64,000 bases of DNA from Stomorhina lunata (lineage: Eukaryota; Arthropoda; Insecta; Diptera; Rhiniidae), in contig OW121743.1 in assembly GCA_933228675.1 (NCBI GenBank), positions 62,441,118-62,505,117 of the forward strand. Reading direction: 5' to 3'. The notes beneath the pieces were generated by a model that saw only the letters and a program-made list of their open reading frames with translations, was not told the DNA's origin and did not search any database. A program made the translations under genes and the position numbers. Shown one piece after another: positions 1 to 11,889 of the stretch. Positions within the stretch are counted from its first letter, which is position 1; every line of letters starts with the position of its first letter.

Positions 1-1206
1 TATAAAAATAAGACATTTTTTAAAATTTCTTATACAAATGAGAAATCTTTGAAAATTTTGTTATAAAAATAAGAAATTTTTGAAAAATTTCTTATGAAAA
101 TAAAAAAATTTTGAAAAATTTCTTATAAAAATAAGACATTTTTTAAAACAAGAAATTTTTTAAAAATTTGTTATAAAAATAAAAAATTTTTGAAAAATTT
201 CTTCTAAAAATAAAAATTTTTTGAAAAATTTCTATTAAAATAAGAAATTTCAGCAAAATTTTTTTTAAAAATGAGAAATTTTTGAAAAATTTCTTATAAA
301 AATAAGAAATTTTTTAAAAATTTCCTATAAAAATAAGGAATTTTTGAAAAATTTCTTATAAAAATAAGAAATTTTTGAAAATATTCACATAAAAATAAGA
401 ACTTTTTGAAAAATTTTTTATAAAAATAAAAAATTTTTGAAAAATTTCTTATAAAAATAAAAAATTTTTGAAAAGTTTCTTATAAAAATAAGACATTTTT
501 TAAAATAAAAGATTTTTGAAAAATTTGTTATAAAAATAAAAAAATTTTGAAAATTTTCTTCTAAAAATAAATAAGACATTTTTGAAAAATTTCTTATTAA
601 AATAAGAAATGTTTGAAAAATTTCTTATTAAAATAACAAATTTCTGCAAAATTTCTTATTAAAATAAGAAATTTCTGCAAAATTTCCTTCAAAAATGAGA
701 AAATTTTGAAAAATTTCTTATAAAAAAATAAATTTTTGAAAAATTTCCTATAAAAATAAGAAATTTTGGAAAAATTTTCTATAAAAATAAGTAATTTTTG
801 AAAAATTTCCTATAAAAATAAGAAATTTTTGAAAAATTTCCTATAAAAATAAGAAATTTTTGAAAAATTTCCTATAAAAATAGGAAATTTTTAAAAAATT
901 TGCTACGAAAATAAGAAATTGTTGAAAAATTTCTTTTAAAAATAGGAAATTTTTGAAAAGTTTGCTATAAAAATAAAAAAATTTCGAAAAGTTTCGTATA
1001 AAAATAAGAAAATTTTGAAAAATTTTCTATAAAAATAAGAAATTTTAAAAAATTTCGTATAAAAATAAATTTTTGAAAAGTTATCTATAAAAATGAGAAT
1101 TTTTTGAAAAGTTTTATATAACAATAATAATTGTTTGAAAAGTTTTCTATAAAAAATAAGACATTTTTGAAAATGTTTTTATAAAAATAAGAAATTTTTG
1201 AAAAGT
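1..1206. repeat. Minisatellite array A, about 30-bp units
   Basis: About 40 imperfect head-to-tail units built from ATAAAAATAAGAAATTT plus TTGAAAAATTTCTTAT. The left edge is cut by the window. Units differ by point changes (TTCTTAT against TTCCTAT, AAGACATTT variants) and small indels, so the array is old and not homogenised. The inverse-complement version of this unit recurs at 4675-5480 and a close relative at 26050-27450. Small open frames inside it arise from the repeat period and are not genes. Confidence 0.95.
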
Positions 1207-4170
1207 TCGAGCTTGTTTTAAAAGGAAAGTTTTTGAAGGCTTAAAGCTCTTTTAATCATTTAATTTTAATTGTAAAAAAAAATATGAAAAAGAGAATATT
1301 TAAATATTTCAAGCTTAATATGAATTATAATTCATTTTTTGATTTAGAAGGAAAACTTTTAAAGAAAATTAAGGCTATTGTACAAAAATTTCAATTTTGT
1401 ATTTAAAGTTTTTCTTAAATAAACAAAATCTCCAAATTTCTTAACACATTCAATAACAATAAATGCTTAATACTTCTAGAACCTCTGACGTTTTCATCGT
1501 TCTGTGAACTTAATAGCTTTAAGTTTCTGCTACTCCATTATTATTCTTTATTTGTATGAGGAGTTTGGGACACAATACACAAAACAGAACACAAACGTAT
1601 CATTACAAGAAATCAATGACAAAATGTCATTAGTATTAACAACTTTGCTACGAACACATTCAAAGAAAAAAGTGCCTTTCTCTATCCCTCTGTCAAATGA
1701 AAACAAAGTAATTTTTCTCGGTTTATGTTTGAATATAAGTGTATAAATGTGCGAGTATGCATAAAAAAGGAAGAACAAACAACAATGTTAAGCAAATGAG
1801 CTTAAGCTTCAAAGTGTCTCAAAGCATAAACATATTAGGGGTGTAACTGAATTGTAGGGGTAAAAAATATTTCTTACTGGTCATTTAAATGAAAAACTAG
1901 CCAGAAAGCTTTAAACAGTTGGGTCTTTTATGAGTTAAATTGAGTATTTGAAAGGTTTTGTCAATTTATAAAAAAAGAAACAAATTTAGAATCCCCCCTA
2001 ATATCTTGTATATGTAAAACCCTGTCTGTGTATTTGTTAACATGTGGGGGGTAAAGTTAAATTTTTCTTAAATATCGACGACATTTAGCCCCAGCTCTAC
2101 CCAATAAGTTAAGAGTTAAAAGCTTTATGTGTTAATGTCTCCAATGTTGATAATGACGATGGTGATAATAACGAAAGAACAACAATAATAATGATGATGA
2201 CTATACTTGAAATACAAAAATTTCCTTATAAGTAAAAAAGTGTAGCTAAACGTGTAAAGTATAAGAGCTTTTGTGAATTTTACACATGAGACAGTATGCG
2301 TGCGTGTGTTAGATGTATGGGTACACGAATGACTTTTTATCACAGTCATACTAAATTATAACCAATAAAGCATTTTAATTGGCTTTTTTCATTTCTTATT
2401 TTATATTATTTGCACTCAGTCAAGACTGCTCCTTCTTTATCTCTTCATCCACTTGGCCTTCATCCACTTGAGAGTCGTTTAAGTAAATAAAAAGCTTTAT
2501 TTTTTTAATAACCCTCTTAAAATTTTTTTTATACTTATATAATTCTCGACATGATGATAAAGGTAAATCTTATTTTATTTTTTTTCACGTGTAAACAAAA
2601 ATTAAAGCCTTATATTGCAAAAGTCTATTCTGTGTTTAGGCCTTTTATTTTCTTAAATGAATGAATGACTCAGTTAAATTTTCTGCTAAATATATTTTAA
2701 GTATTAAAGCAATAATGAAGACCTTTTTAAGCTGCCTTTCTTTTCTTGCTTGAAGCTGCAACATTAAATTATAGTCACATTAAAAATGATTTATAATTTT
2801 GATTTCTTGCCATACATTTCACCCGATAAAACAAACCAACGAAATTAAAACAAACTGTTAAAAATTTTGGTTATTTAAACCAAATGTTTCAATGGATAAA
2901 ATGTGGAAAAACAGCGAAGAAATATTTTAACAGGTTAATGACTTGTAAATTTTTAATGTTTTGTAACGAAAAAGTTAAAAAAATAAATTTTAATTTAATG
3001 AAAAAATTTTATTGAGGGAAACAATTAAATTTTACATGTGTAAATGTTTAATTAGGTAAATTAAGTTATTTAAAAATTTGTATAAGGAATAATAAAAAAA
3101 TTATAATTCAAAACTTTTATTATTATAACTTTTATTATTATAACTTTTATAATAATCATAGAATATTTTAGCATTAAAAGCTTTTTTATGTGATATTTAT
3201 TCAGCTAAGCAAATTAAGCTCTTAAATTTGTTAAGCTGAATAAAATAAGCTACAGCTTACTATAAAAGTAACTTTTACTACAAAACCACATTATAAATAG
3301 CCCCCAATCTAAAACTTAACTACTTTAAGCAATTATGCAATTTTTGTTAAGAAAAGCTTTAAAGCTTGGAATTTTTTTACTTTAAAGCAATTCCATTTTA
3401 AAAACAAATCAAACGCCTAAAGCTATAGAGCAGAACTGAGAGTAAAATATTTTACTTTTAAGTAAAAAAAGCTGCTTTTAATCTATTGAACTTTAAATTT
3501 AGTCTATGAATCACTTTAAGTTAAAATGAATTTGAACGTTTGAACCGCCACATGTCCGTCCGTTTAGGCAATGCTTATTAAAGCTTAATATGAAATTATT
3601 TTAAAATTAAGCGCATTTATTAAAAGCTCTTTCCTTAAAAGTCAAAGATGATTTTACTTAAAAGTAAAAAAAAAAAAACTTTAGCTTATCGAACTTCAAA
3701 TTTATTTTCTAAACCACTTTATATCAAAATAGTGTTAAATATTAAAAAGCTTTATGTCTAGGTTAAGCTTGTTAAAGCCCCATCTCAGTTCGTAGTTATC
3801 GAGCTTTTAAATTGTTATTAGTATAAATAAGCTTGTAAAGCTTTACTGACCTTTAAACACAGGACTTAGTTTGAGTTGCTTGACATTTAGTACCAAGTTT
3901 TTTTCTGATGGGATTTTTTTGTAAACTCATCCATTAAAAAAGCTTCTAATAGGGTCACTTAATAAGTTTTCAGTTGAAGCTTCTTTCCACTTAAATACCA
4001 ATTGCCCGAAAGTGGAAGCCTTTATTTGATTTCTTACATTATATACTTGTTCATACAAATGAGCTTTAAGCTTGCTTATAGCAAAAGCACCTATTAAGGT
4101 AGTTGTTTTTACATATTAAAAGGATTTTGATTGTAATTTTAACTTTTTTTTAAATAATTTCATAAATTCT
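1207..4170. other. A/T-rich single-copy DNA with AAGCTT-rich stretches
   Basis: No convincing gene. At 1504-1746 an 81-codon frame opens on + (GTG start, ends NISV) while the minus strand is also open. It matches no family I recognise and is probably chance. 2136-2215 holds a degenerate GAT/AAT trinucleotide tract. 3160-4090 is dense in AAGCTT-containing palindromic words (AAAGCTTT, TTAAGCTT, AGCTTTAA). Nothing else stands out apart from the splice signal that follows. Confidence 0.6.
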
Positions 4171-4210
4171 AATTAATTATTGTCTTTCTTTTTTTCTTTC
4201 CAGGTAAGTC
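4171..4210 (+). promoter_or_regulatory. Candidate recursive splice site (ratchet point)
   Basis: A branch-point-like CTAAT lies at about 4169-4173. It is followed by a long pyrimidine tract with a single purine (4181-4200) ending TTTCCAG at 4203, immediately followed by GTAAGT at 4204-4209. A strong 3' splice site fused directly to a consensus 5' splice site is the hallmark of the zero-length exons used for stepwise removal of very long introns in Drosophila. If it is used, a + strand gene spans this position and the flanking DNA is intron. The exact juxtaposition, pyrimidine tract and perfect donor make chance unlikely, but no RNA evidence is available here. Confidence 0.7.
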
Positions 4211-4379
4211 ATGAACTTTGAACATGAAGACACAACAAAATACCAGTCTGGGAAATAAAAATGACTTAAGTATTAAGAAATTTTATGTTCCTTAAATTGT
4301 TAGTTTTCTTCCTTAAATTTTAAGATATTAACGCAAAAACACAAGAACTTTTTAAAGAAATATATTTATTAAAATTAAT

Positions 4380-6660
4380 TTTTAGACAAAAAATTATATC
4401 CGAAAATTTTTCTATAGAAAAAATATATTCAGAATTTTTTTCTAGGAATCATCTTTCATTATAAACATACTTTAATGAAGAAAATTTTTCTGAGAAAAAT
4501 TTTCATTGAGAAAATGTTTTTTAAGTAATTTTATTACAAAATTTTTTCTAAAGAAACAACAAAATTAAAAATTTTTCTAGAAAAAAAAATTTTGACTTAG
4601 AAAATATTTCTAGAGAAAAATTTTCATTAAAAAAATTTTTCTGCAGAAAAAATTTCATCAAGAAAAATTTTTCAAAAAATTTTTATTTTTATAGGAAATT
4701 GTTCAAAAATTTCTTATTTTTATAGAATTTTTTTTTTTTTTTTTGAAAAACTTTTTTAGGAATTTTTTCAAAAACTTCTTTTTTTTCTAGGAATCATCTT
4801 TCATTATAAACATACTTTAATGAAGAAAATTTTTCTGAGAAAAATTTTCATTGAGAAAATGTTTTTTAAGTAATTTTATTACAAAATTTTTTCTAAAGAA
4901 ACAACAAAATTAAAAATTTTTCTAGAAAAAAAAATTTTGACTTAGAAAATATTTCTTGAGAAAAATTTTCATTAAAAAAATTTTTCTGCAGAAAAAATTT
5001 CATCAAGAAAAATTTTTCAAAAAATTTTTATTTTTATAGGAAATTTTTCAAAAATTTCTAATTTTAGTAGGAAATTTTTCAAAATTTTCTTATTTATATA
5101 GAAAATTTTTCAAAAATTTCCTATTTTTATAGGAACATTTTTCAAAAACAAATTTATTTTTATATAATTTTTTTCAAAAATTTCTAATTTTTATAGGAAA
5201 TTTTTCAAAATTTTCTTATTTTATAGGAATTTTTTCAAAAATTTCTTATTTTTATAGGAAATTTTCCGAAAATTTCATAGTTTTATACAAAATTTCTTAT
5301 GTCTATAAGAAACTTTTCAAAAATTTCTTATTTTTGAAGGAAGTTTTTTAAAATTTGTTTATTTTTATAAGAAATTTTTTCAAAACTTTATTTTTGTAGC
5401 AAATTTTTCAACAAATTCTTATTTATATGGGAAACTTTTCAAAAAATTCTTATTTTTATAAAAACTTTTTTACGATTTCTTTTTTTTCGAAAATTTTATT
5501 GACAAAATTTTTCTTGGGTAAAAATTTCATTACGAATATTTTACCATAAAAAAATTAAGAAATATTTTTTGGAGAAAAAATATCATTTAATTTCATTTTT
5601 TAGAGAAAAAATTTTATAAAGAAAATTTTCCTAGAGAAAACCGTTTACTAAAAAATTTTTCTAGCAGAAAAAAATTAATTTAAGAAAATTTTTGTAGAGA
5701 AATAAATTCTTTAAACAAATTTTCTGGAGAAAAAATTTCATTAATAATTTTTTTCTAGACAAAAAGATTCATATGGAAAATTTTTTTTGAAAAAAGTTTC
5801 AATGGAAATATTTTTCTTAAGAAAAATTTAGATAAGAAAATTTTTTTAGAGAAACAATTTTTCTGGAGAAAAAATTTAATTTCAAAAATTTTACTAGAGC
5901 GAAATTTTATTAACATTTTTTAAATTTTATTAGAAAAATTTTTCTAAAGAAAAAATTTCATAACGAAAATCTTTTTAGAGAATAAATTTTATTAAATATT
6001 TTTCTAAAAAGAATAAAATTGTAAAAAAAATTTAATTAAAAAAAAATTCTAAAAAAATATCATAAAGAAAATTTCATTCAGAATATTTTTCTAAAGAAAT
6101 TTCATTAAAACATTTTTTTTAGAGAAAAATTTAATTAGAAGTTTTACAGGAAAAAAATTTGAGAAAAAATTTTGTTAAGAGATTTTTTTAGATATAGAAT
6201 TTCTAGAAAAAATGTTCATTAAGAAAATGTTTCCAGAGAAAAAATTATATTACCAAATTTTTCTAGAGAATAAATTTTATTAAGAACATTTTTCTTGAGA
6301 AAACATTTTGTTAAGAAAATTTTTTTTGAGAAAGAATTTCATTAAGAAATTTTTTTTTGAGAAAAAAATTAAATTTTAAAATTTTTTTCTAAAGAAAAAC
6401 TTTCATTGACAAAATTTTTCTATGAAAAAAAATTCCGTAAAAAAAATTTCCTAAAGAAAAAATTCATTACGAAAATTTTTCTAAAGAAAAAATTTTCTTG
6501 ACAAAATTAAAAAAAAAATTATTAGAAAATTTTCTTCGAGTAAAAATTTTAAGAAGTATATTTTTCTAGAGAAAAAACTACATTAAAAAAATATTTTAAA
6601 GAGAAAAATCTCATTAAGAAATGATTTCTAGATAAATTTTTTTTTCGAAAATTAAATTCA
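4380..6660. repeat. Minisatellite array B, composite, about 31-bp units
   Basis: This is a mixed array. 4380-4680 and 5490-6660 are made of degenerate units of the type TTTTTCTAGAGAAAAA plus TTTCATTAAGAAAA. 4680-5490 is made of TTTTTATAGGAAATTTTTCA units, the reverse-complement form of array A. The TCTAGA-centred core is near-palindromic. Units are strongly diverged, so period and copy number are approximate. An internal 345-bp duplication is listed separately. Confidence 0.9.
4441..5070. repeat. Direct duplication of about 285 bp inside array B
   Basis: The sequence beginning TCTAGGAATCATCTTTCATT at 4441 recurs at 4786 (offset 345 bp). It continues nearly base for base for about 285 bp, through the TTTTTCTGCAGAAAAAATTT segment and into the following TTTTTATAGGAAAT units. 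The copies differ at only a few places, far fewer than neighbouring units, so this is a recent duplication of a block of the array. Confidence 0.85.
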
Positions 6661-7654
6661 ATTCAGTTTTCATTAAGAATTTCATATTTTTTATAACTTC
6701 CGCCTTCTTTTTGCTATCCACTGTACTAGTGACACAGTTTTCTGTTCACACATAAAACAAATAAGTAATATTTTTTTATAATCGTTACACTCACATACCC
6801 ATATAATGTATTTTTTACATCCTTCAAATGTCAAGTATTAAACATTAAAGCGACCTTAAATATGCATGTAGATGTGCAATTTTCTTGTTTTATATTTTCT
6901 ATAATTTTTCCTTTCCAAACATTAAACAAAAAACAACCAAAAACCCTGTCCCTAAAATGTTAAAGAAGAAAAAAATTAGAAATTACATTATTTATAAATA
7001 CACCAGAAAATCGCATAAATAAGTAACTCTTCAAGTAAAGGAAAATAATTTGAGTATACATTAACAATTGCATACATGTTTGATTACTCGCTCACATATT
7101 CTTTACACATATTCTTTACATACTTACGTATACGACACATCATGTAAAAGCCATAAAAATAAATGTCAAAAACAAAGATGTTTCGTCGTTCTTGGTTTAT
7201 ATTTAGAGCAAACATAAAAAATTCATGTTCAAATTTTTAGGAGAGTATGCGAATAAGGAATGGAATCATATTTTTTTTTTTGGTTGATAAAACATCAGCT
7301 TTTATGTGATATTTCGTTTGGTTAGTTGTTGGTTAGAAATGGATTGAGTATTCAATTATGGGCCACCACCAGTTATGACAATATGCAACAACACTTATTA
7401 TGGTCTTATGCTTTTAACATTGACTTATATGAGCTTTTTATGAGCGTATGTGGGCTCATAAATACTGACAGCATGATTTTTCCGGTGTTAAGGCTTGGAA
7501 TGATGTCGTTTGGTTTGGCAAATGACAAAAGAGGCCATTTTCGAATAAAGTTATTGTAGGTTTAAAGTTGCCTTTTGCAGCTGTTTTTTTTTCTTAGCGA
7601 AATGCATGATTTGCAGAATTTTGTTGTATACATTTAGGCATTGTATATGTTTAG
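6661..7654. other. Single-copy A/T-rich interval
   Basis: Non-repetitive DNA with no gene I can support. 7326-7559 carries a 77-codon + strand frame (TTG start) over the least A/T-rich part of the interval, ending GHFRIKLL. It resembles nothing I know and could be conserved non-coding sequence or chance. Confidence 0.5.
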
Positions 7655-10470
7655 TAAAAAAAAAATTTTCATATTTAAAAATTTCTATAGCAAATTTTTT
7701 ATATTAAAAAATTTCTATAGAAAATTTTTCGTACTAAAAATTTCGATAAAATTTTTTATAGAAAATTTTTCATATTAAAAAATTTCTATAGAAAATTTTT
7801 CATATGAAAAAATTTCTACAGAAAATTTTTCATATTAAAAAATTTTTAAAGAAAATTTTTCATATTAAAAAATTTCTATAGAAAATTTTTCATATTAAAA
7901 AATTTCTATAGAAAATTTTTCATATAAATTTTTTTTTAGAAAATTTTCATATTAAAAAATTTCTATAGAAAATTTTTCATATTAGCACATTTCTTTAGAA
8001 AATTTTTCATATTAAAAAATTTCTATAGAAAATTTTTCATATTAAGAAATTTCTATAAAAAATTTTTCATATTAAAAAATTTCTATAGAAAATTTTTCAT
8101 ATAAATAAATTTCTATAGAAAATTTTTCATATTAAAAAATTTATATACAAAATTTTTCATATTAAAAAATTTCTTTAGAAAATTTTTCATATCAAAAAAT
8201 TTCTATAGAAAATTTTTCATATAAAAAAATTTTAGTAGAAAGTTTTTCAAATTAAAAAATTTTAGTAGAAAATTTTTCATATGAAACAATTTCTATAAAA
8301 AGTTTTCATATTAAAAAATTTCTATTGAAAATTTTTCATATTAAAAATTTCTATAGAAAATTTTTCATATTAAAAAATTTCTATAGAAAATTTTTCATAT
8401 GAAAAAATTTCTATAGAAAATTTTCATATTAAAAAATTTTTAAAGAAAATTTTTCATATTAAAAAATTTCTATAGAAAATTTTTCATATAATTTTTTTTT
8501 TTTAGAAAATTTTTCATATTAAAAAATTTCTATAGAAAATTTTTCATATTAGCATTTTTCTATACAAAATTGAACATATTAAAAAAATTTCATAGATGAT
8601 TGTTCATATTTGAAAAATTTCTATAGAAAACTTTTCATATTAAAAATTTTCTATAGAAAATTTTTCATATTAAAAATTTTCTATAGAATATTTTTCATAT
8701 TAAAAAATTTCTATAGAAAATTTTTCATATTAAAAAATTTCTATAAAAAATTTTTCAAATTAAAAAATTTCTATAGAAAATTTTTCATATTTAAAAATTT
8801 CTGTAGAAAATTTTTCATATTAAAAAATTTCTACAGCAATTTTTTCATATTAAAAAATTTCCATAAAAAAATGTAATATTAATAAATTTTTCATATAAAA
8901 AAAAAATGTTCTAGAAAATTTTTTATATTAAAAAATTTCTATAAAAAATTTTTCATATTAAAAAAATTTCTATAGAAAAATTTTCATATTAGAAAATTTC
9001 TATACAAAATTTTTCATATTAAAAAATTTCTATAGAAAATTTTTCATACAAATAAATTTTATATAAAAAGGTTTCTATAGAAAATTTTTCATATTAAAAA
9101 ATTTCTTTAGAAAATTTTTCATATCAAAAAATTTCTATAGAAAATTTTTTATATTAAAAAATTTTAGTAGAAAATTTTTCAAATTAAAAAATTTTAGTAG
9201 AAAATTTTTCATATTAAACAATTTTTTATAAAAAGTTTTCATATTAAAAAATTTCTATTCAAAATTTTTCATATTAAAAAATTTCTATAGAAAATTTTTC
9301 ATATTAAAAAATTTCTGTAGAAAATTTTTCATATAAAAAAGTTTCTACACAAAATGTTTCATATTAAAAAATTTCTATACAAAATTTTTCATATTAAAAG
9401 ATTTCTATAGAAAATTTTTCATATAAATAAATTTTATATAAAAAAGTTTCTATAGAAAATTTTTCATATTAAAAAATTTCTTTAGAAAAGTTTTCATATT
9501 AATAAATTTCTATAAAATTTTTCATACTAAAAAATTTTCATAAATTTTTCATGTTTAAAAATTTCTATAAAAAATTATTCATATTTAAAAATAGCTATAA
9601 AAAATTTTTTATAAAAAAAAATTCTATAAAAATTTTTTAAAGAATTTTTTTTCTAAAAAAAAATTATCGAAAATTTTTCATATAATTTTTCATTAATATA
9701 TACTAAAATTTTTATACAAAATTTTTCATACTAAATAATTTCAATAGAAAATTTTTTATACTAAAAAATTTCTATAGAAAATTTTTCATAATAAAAAATT
9801 TCTTTAGAAAATTTTTAATATTAAAAAAATTTCTATAGAAAATTATTTATATATATAAAAAAATGTTTAGAAAATTTTTCACATTGAAAAATTTCTTTAG
9901 ACAATTTTTCTTATTGAAAAAATTTCTTTAGAAAATTTTTCATATTGAAAAAATTTCTATAGAAAATTTTTCATATTAAAAAATTTCTATAGAAAATTTT
10001 TCATATTAAAAAATTTCTAAAGAAATTTTTTCAAAAAAAAAAATTTCTAAAGAAATTTTTTCAAAAAAAAAAATTCTGTAGAAAATTTTTAATATTAAAA
10101 AAATTTCTATAGAAAATTATTTATATATAAAAAAAAATTTATCAGAAAATTTTTCATATTGAAAAATTTCTTTGGAAATTTTTTCATATTGAAAAAATTT
10201 CTTTAGAAAATTTTTCATAATGAAAAAATTTCTATAGAAAATTTTTCGTATTAAAAAATTTCTATAGAAAATTTTTCATATAAAAATTTCGTTCGAAAAT
10301 TTTTCATATAAAAAATTTCTTTCGAAAATTTTTCATATAAAAAATTTCATTCGAAAATTTTTCTCATTTAAAAATTTCCATAGAAAATTTTTCTCATTAA
10401 AAAATTTCCATAGAAAATTTTTCATATTAAAAAATTTTCATATTGAAAAATCTCTATAGAAAATCTTCCA
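7655..10470. repeat. Minisatellite array C, 30-bp unit
   Basis: Roughly 90 units of 30 bp, each TTTCTATAGAAAATTTTTCA followed by TATTAAAAAA. The core TTTTCTATAGAAAA (TTTCTATAGAAA in many units) is a perfect palindrome. Because the period is divisible by three, long stop-free frames appear (for example 8610-8876) with peptide repeats such as NFYRKFFILK; these are by-products. Variants include TTTAGTAGAAAA blocks (8230-8280, 9160-9210) and TTCGAAAATTTTTCATA blocks near 10280-10350. Confidence 0.95.
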
Positions 10471-11889
10471 TGGTAAAGTAGATAGATGGTTATACCCTAC
10501 CAAAATTGTTAATAAGCCAGGATGAAAATGTGAACTTTCAGTGTAAATTTATAGTGCTACCGTTTTCTATCCTTTTTCTCATATATCCTTTCTCCTAAAT
10601 GTATGTGTTTGTTTTGTTTGAATGTGTAAAAAAAAGAAATGTTGATAATTTGGGCGTGCTACAATTATTTAACATAAGCTACACAAGAATAACAAAACCT
10701 TTTCAAGTACTTGTACACTTTCTTTTATTTCTCTACAAACAACCTTGTAATTGTTATCCTTATACATTTTCAACTTTTCTTATAATCATTTTTCTAACTT
10801 GTATTTCTTGTAATTCAACTTTTTTGCTAAGGTCCTTAGAAAATTATTTCACATATAATTATAGCATTTTGCTGGTTTTTGTTTGAAAACACACACATAC
10901 ACACGTACTTGTGTACAACACAAGATATAAATTTGTAAAAAACACAGTAAATGTGACACTTTCTTGCTGGTAGTGTTAGTAAAATCTAGGTTTTGCTAAG
11001 TGAATGAATGTGTGTCTCTAAGAACAGGACCATACATTCATATGTTATATACAAAAAGTGTGTGTACTTTTAAGAGGATATTGTTAATTAAATATATAAA
11101 TTAAACATTTCAAGGCAACGTGCAAAAGTGAACAGAAAAAGAATAACACAAAATGCATTACTTACTGCAACAAAACCCTTTAAGAGTAATGAAAATTTTA
11201 GCAAACAAAACAAAAAAATTCTGCAATGTTAACATTTTTAGCTAATTTGTGTTTGTATGTATGTATGTACGTGTGTGTGTGTTTCGCCAAACAACATAAC
11301 AAAAAAGGATAATTAAAAATCCCCGACACATTCATTTGTTTTTTGCAACAACACCAACAACAAAAAGTGTTTTAATGTTTTTAAAGGAATACACTACTTT
11401 TTTACGCTACCAAAACTAGGTCAAAGAATTTATAGAAAAGAGAAAAATACTAAATTTCAAACACTCGCCAGATATAAAATTCTTAAAAAAAATTCACTAG
11501 CACCAGAATTAATTTAGAAAAAATAAAAAAAAAACTCTAAATGAAAATTAAATATTTAATGCATTTTGGGCGAAAAACTTGGCTCTAATTGTTTTAAAAA
11601 CAAGTTTTACAAAAAGTATAGCATACTTTTGGGTAAAGTCTAATTGAAATTAGATTTATTTCGAAATGTAAATGGTATTTAGTAGTTCTGAGAATTCAGC
11701 AGCAACAATATGATAAAAGGCTTTTATATGTATTTAGAAGTAATTGGTGGCCTTCAATACTAATGGGATGTTAAAAATATATAATAAAAAAGTGAATTAT
11801 ATATTTAGGGGTATTACAAAAAATTAAATAATTTGGTAAAATGACCTACATTTTTGCGTATTTTTATTTAAATATATGAACATTTATTT
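10471..11889. other. Single-copy interval with simple repeats
   Basis: A/T-rich unique DNA with small microsatellites: CACACA at about 10890-10905, and GTATGTATGTATGTACGTGT running into GT repeats at 11255-11283. The 95-codon + frame at 10599-10886 is rich in Phe, Leu and Thr, has no recognisable domain and is not supported as a gene. Confidence 0.5.

Noticed and set aside
1504..1746. 81-codon frame with protein-like composition
   Set aside because: Starts with GTG, the opposite strand is also open, and no family or splice context is recognised; kept only as a note in the interval description.
8610..8876. 88-codon repeat-rich frame (and similar ones at 936, 12119, 20547, 59847)
   Set aside because: Direct translation of minisatellite units; no start context or non-repetitive domain.
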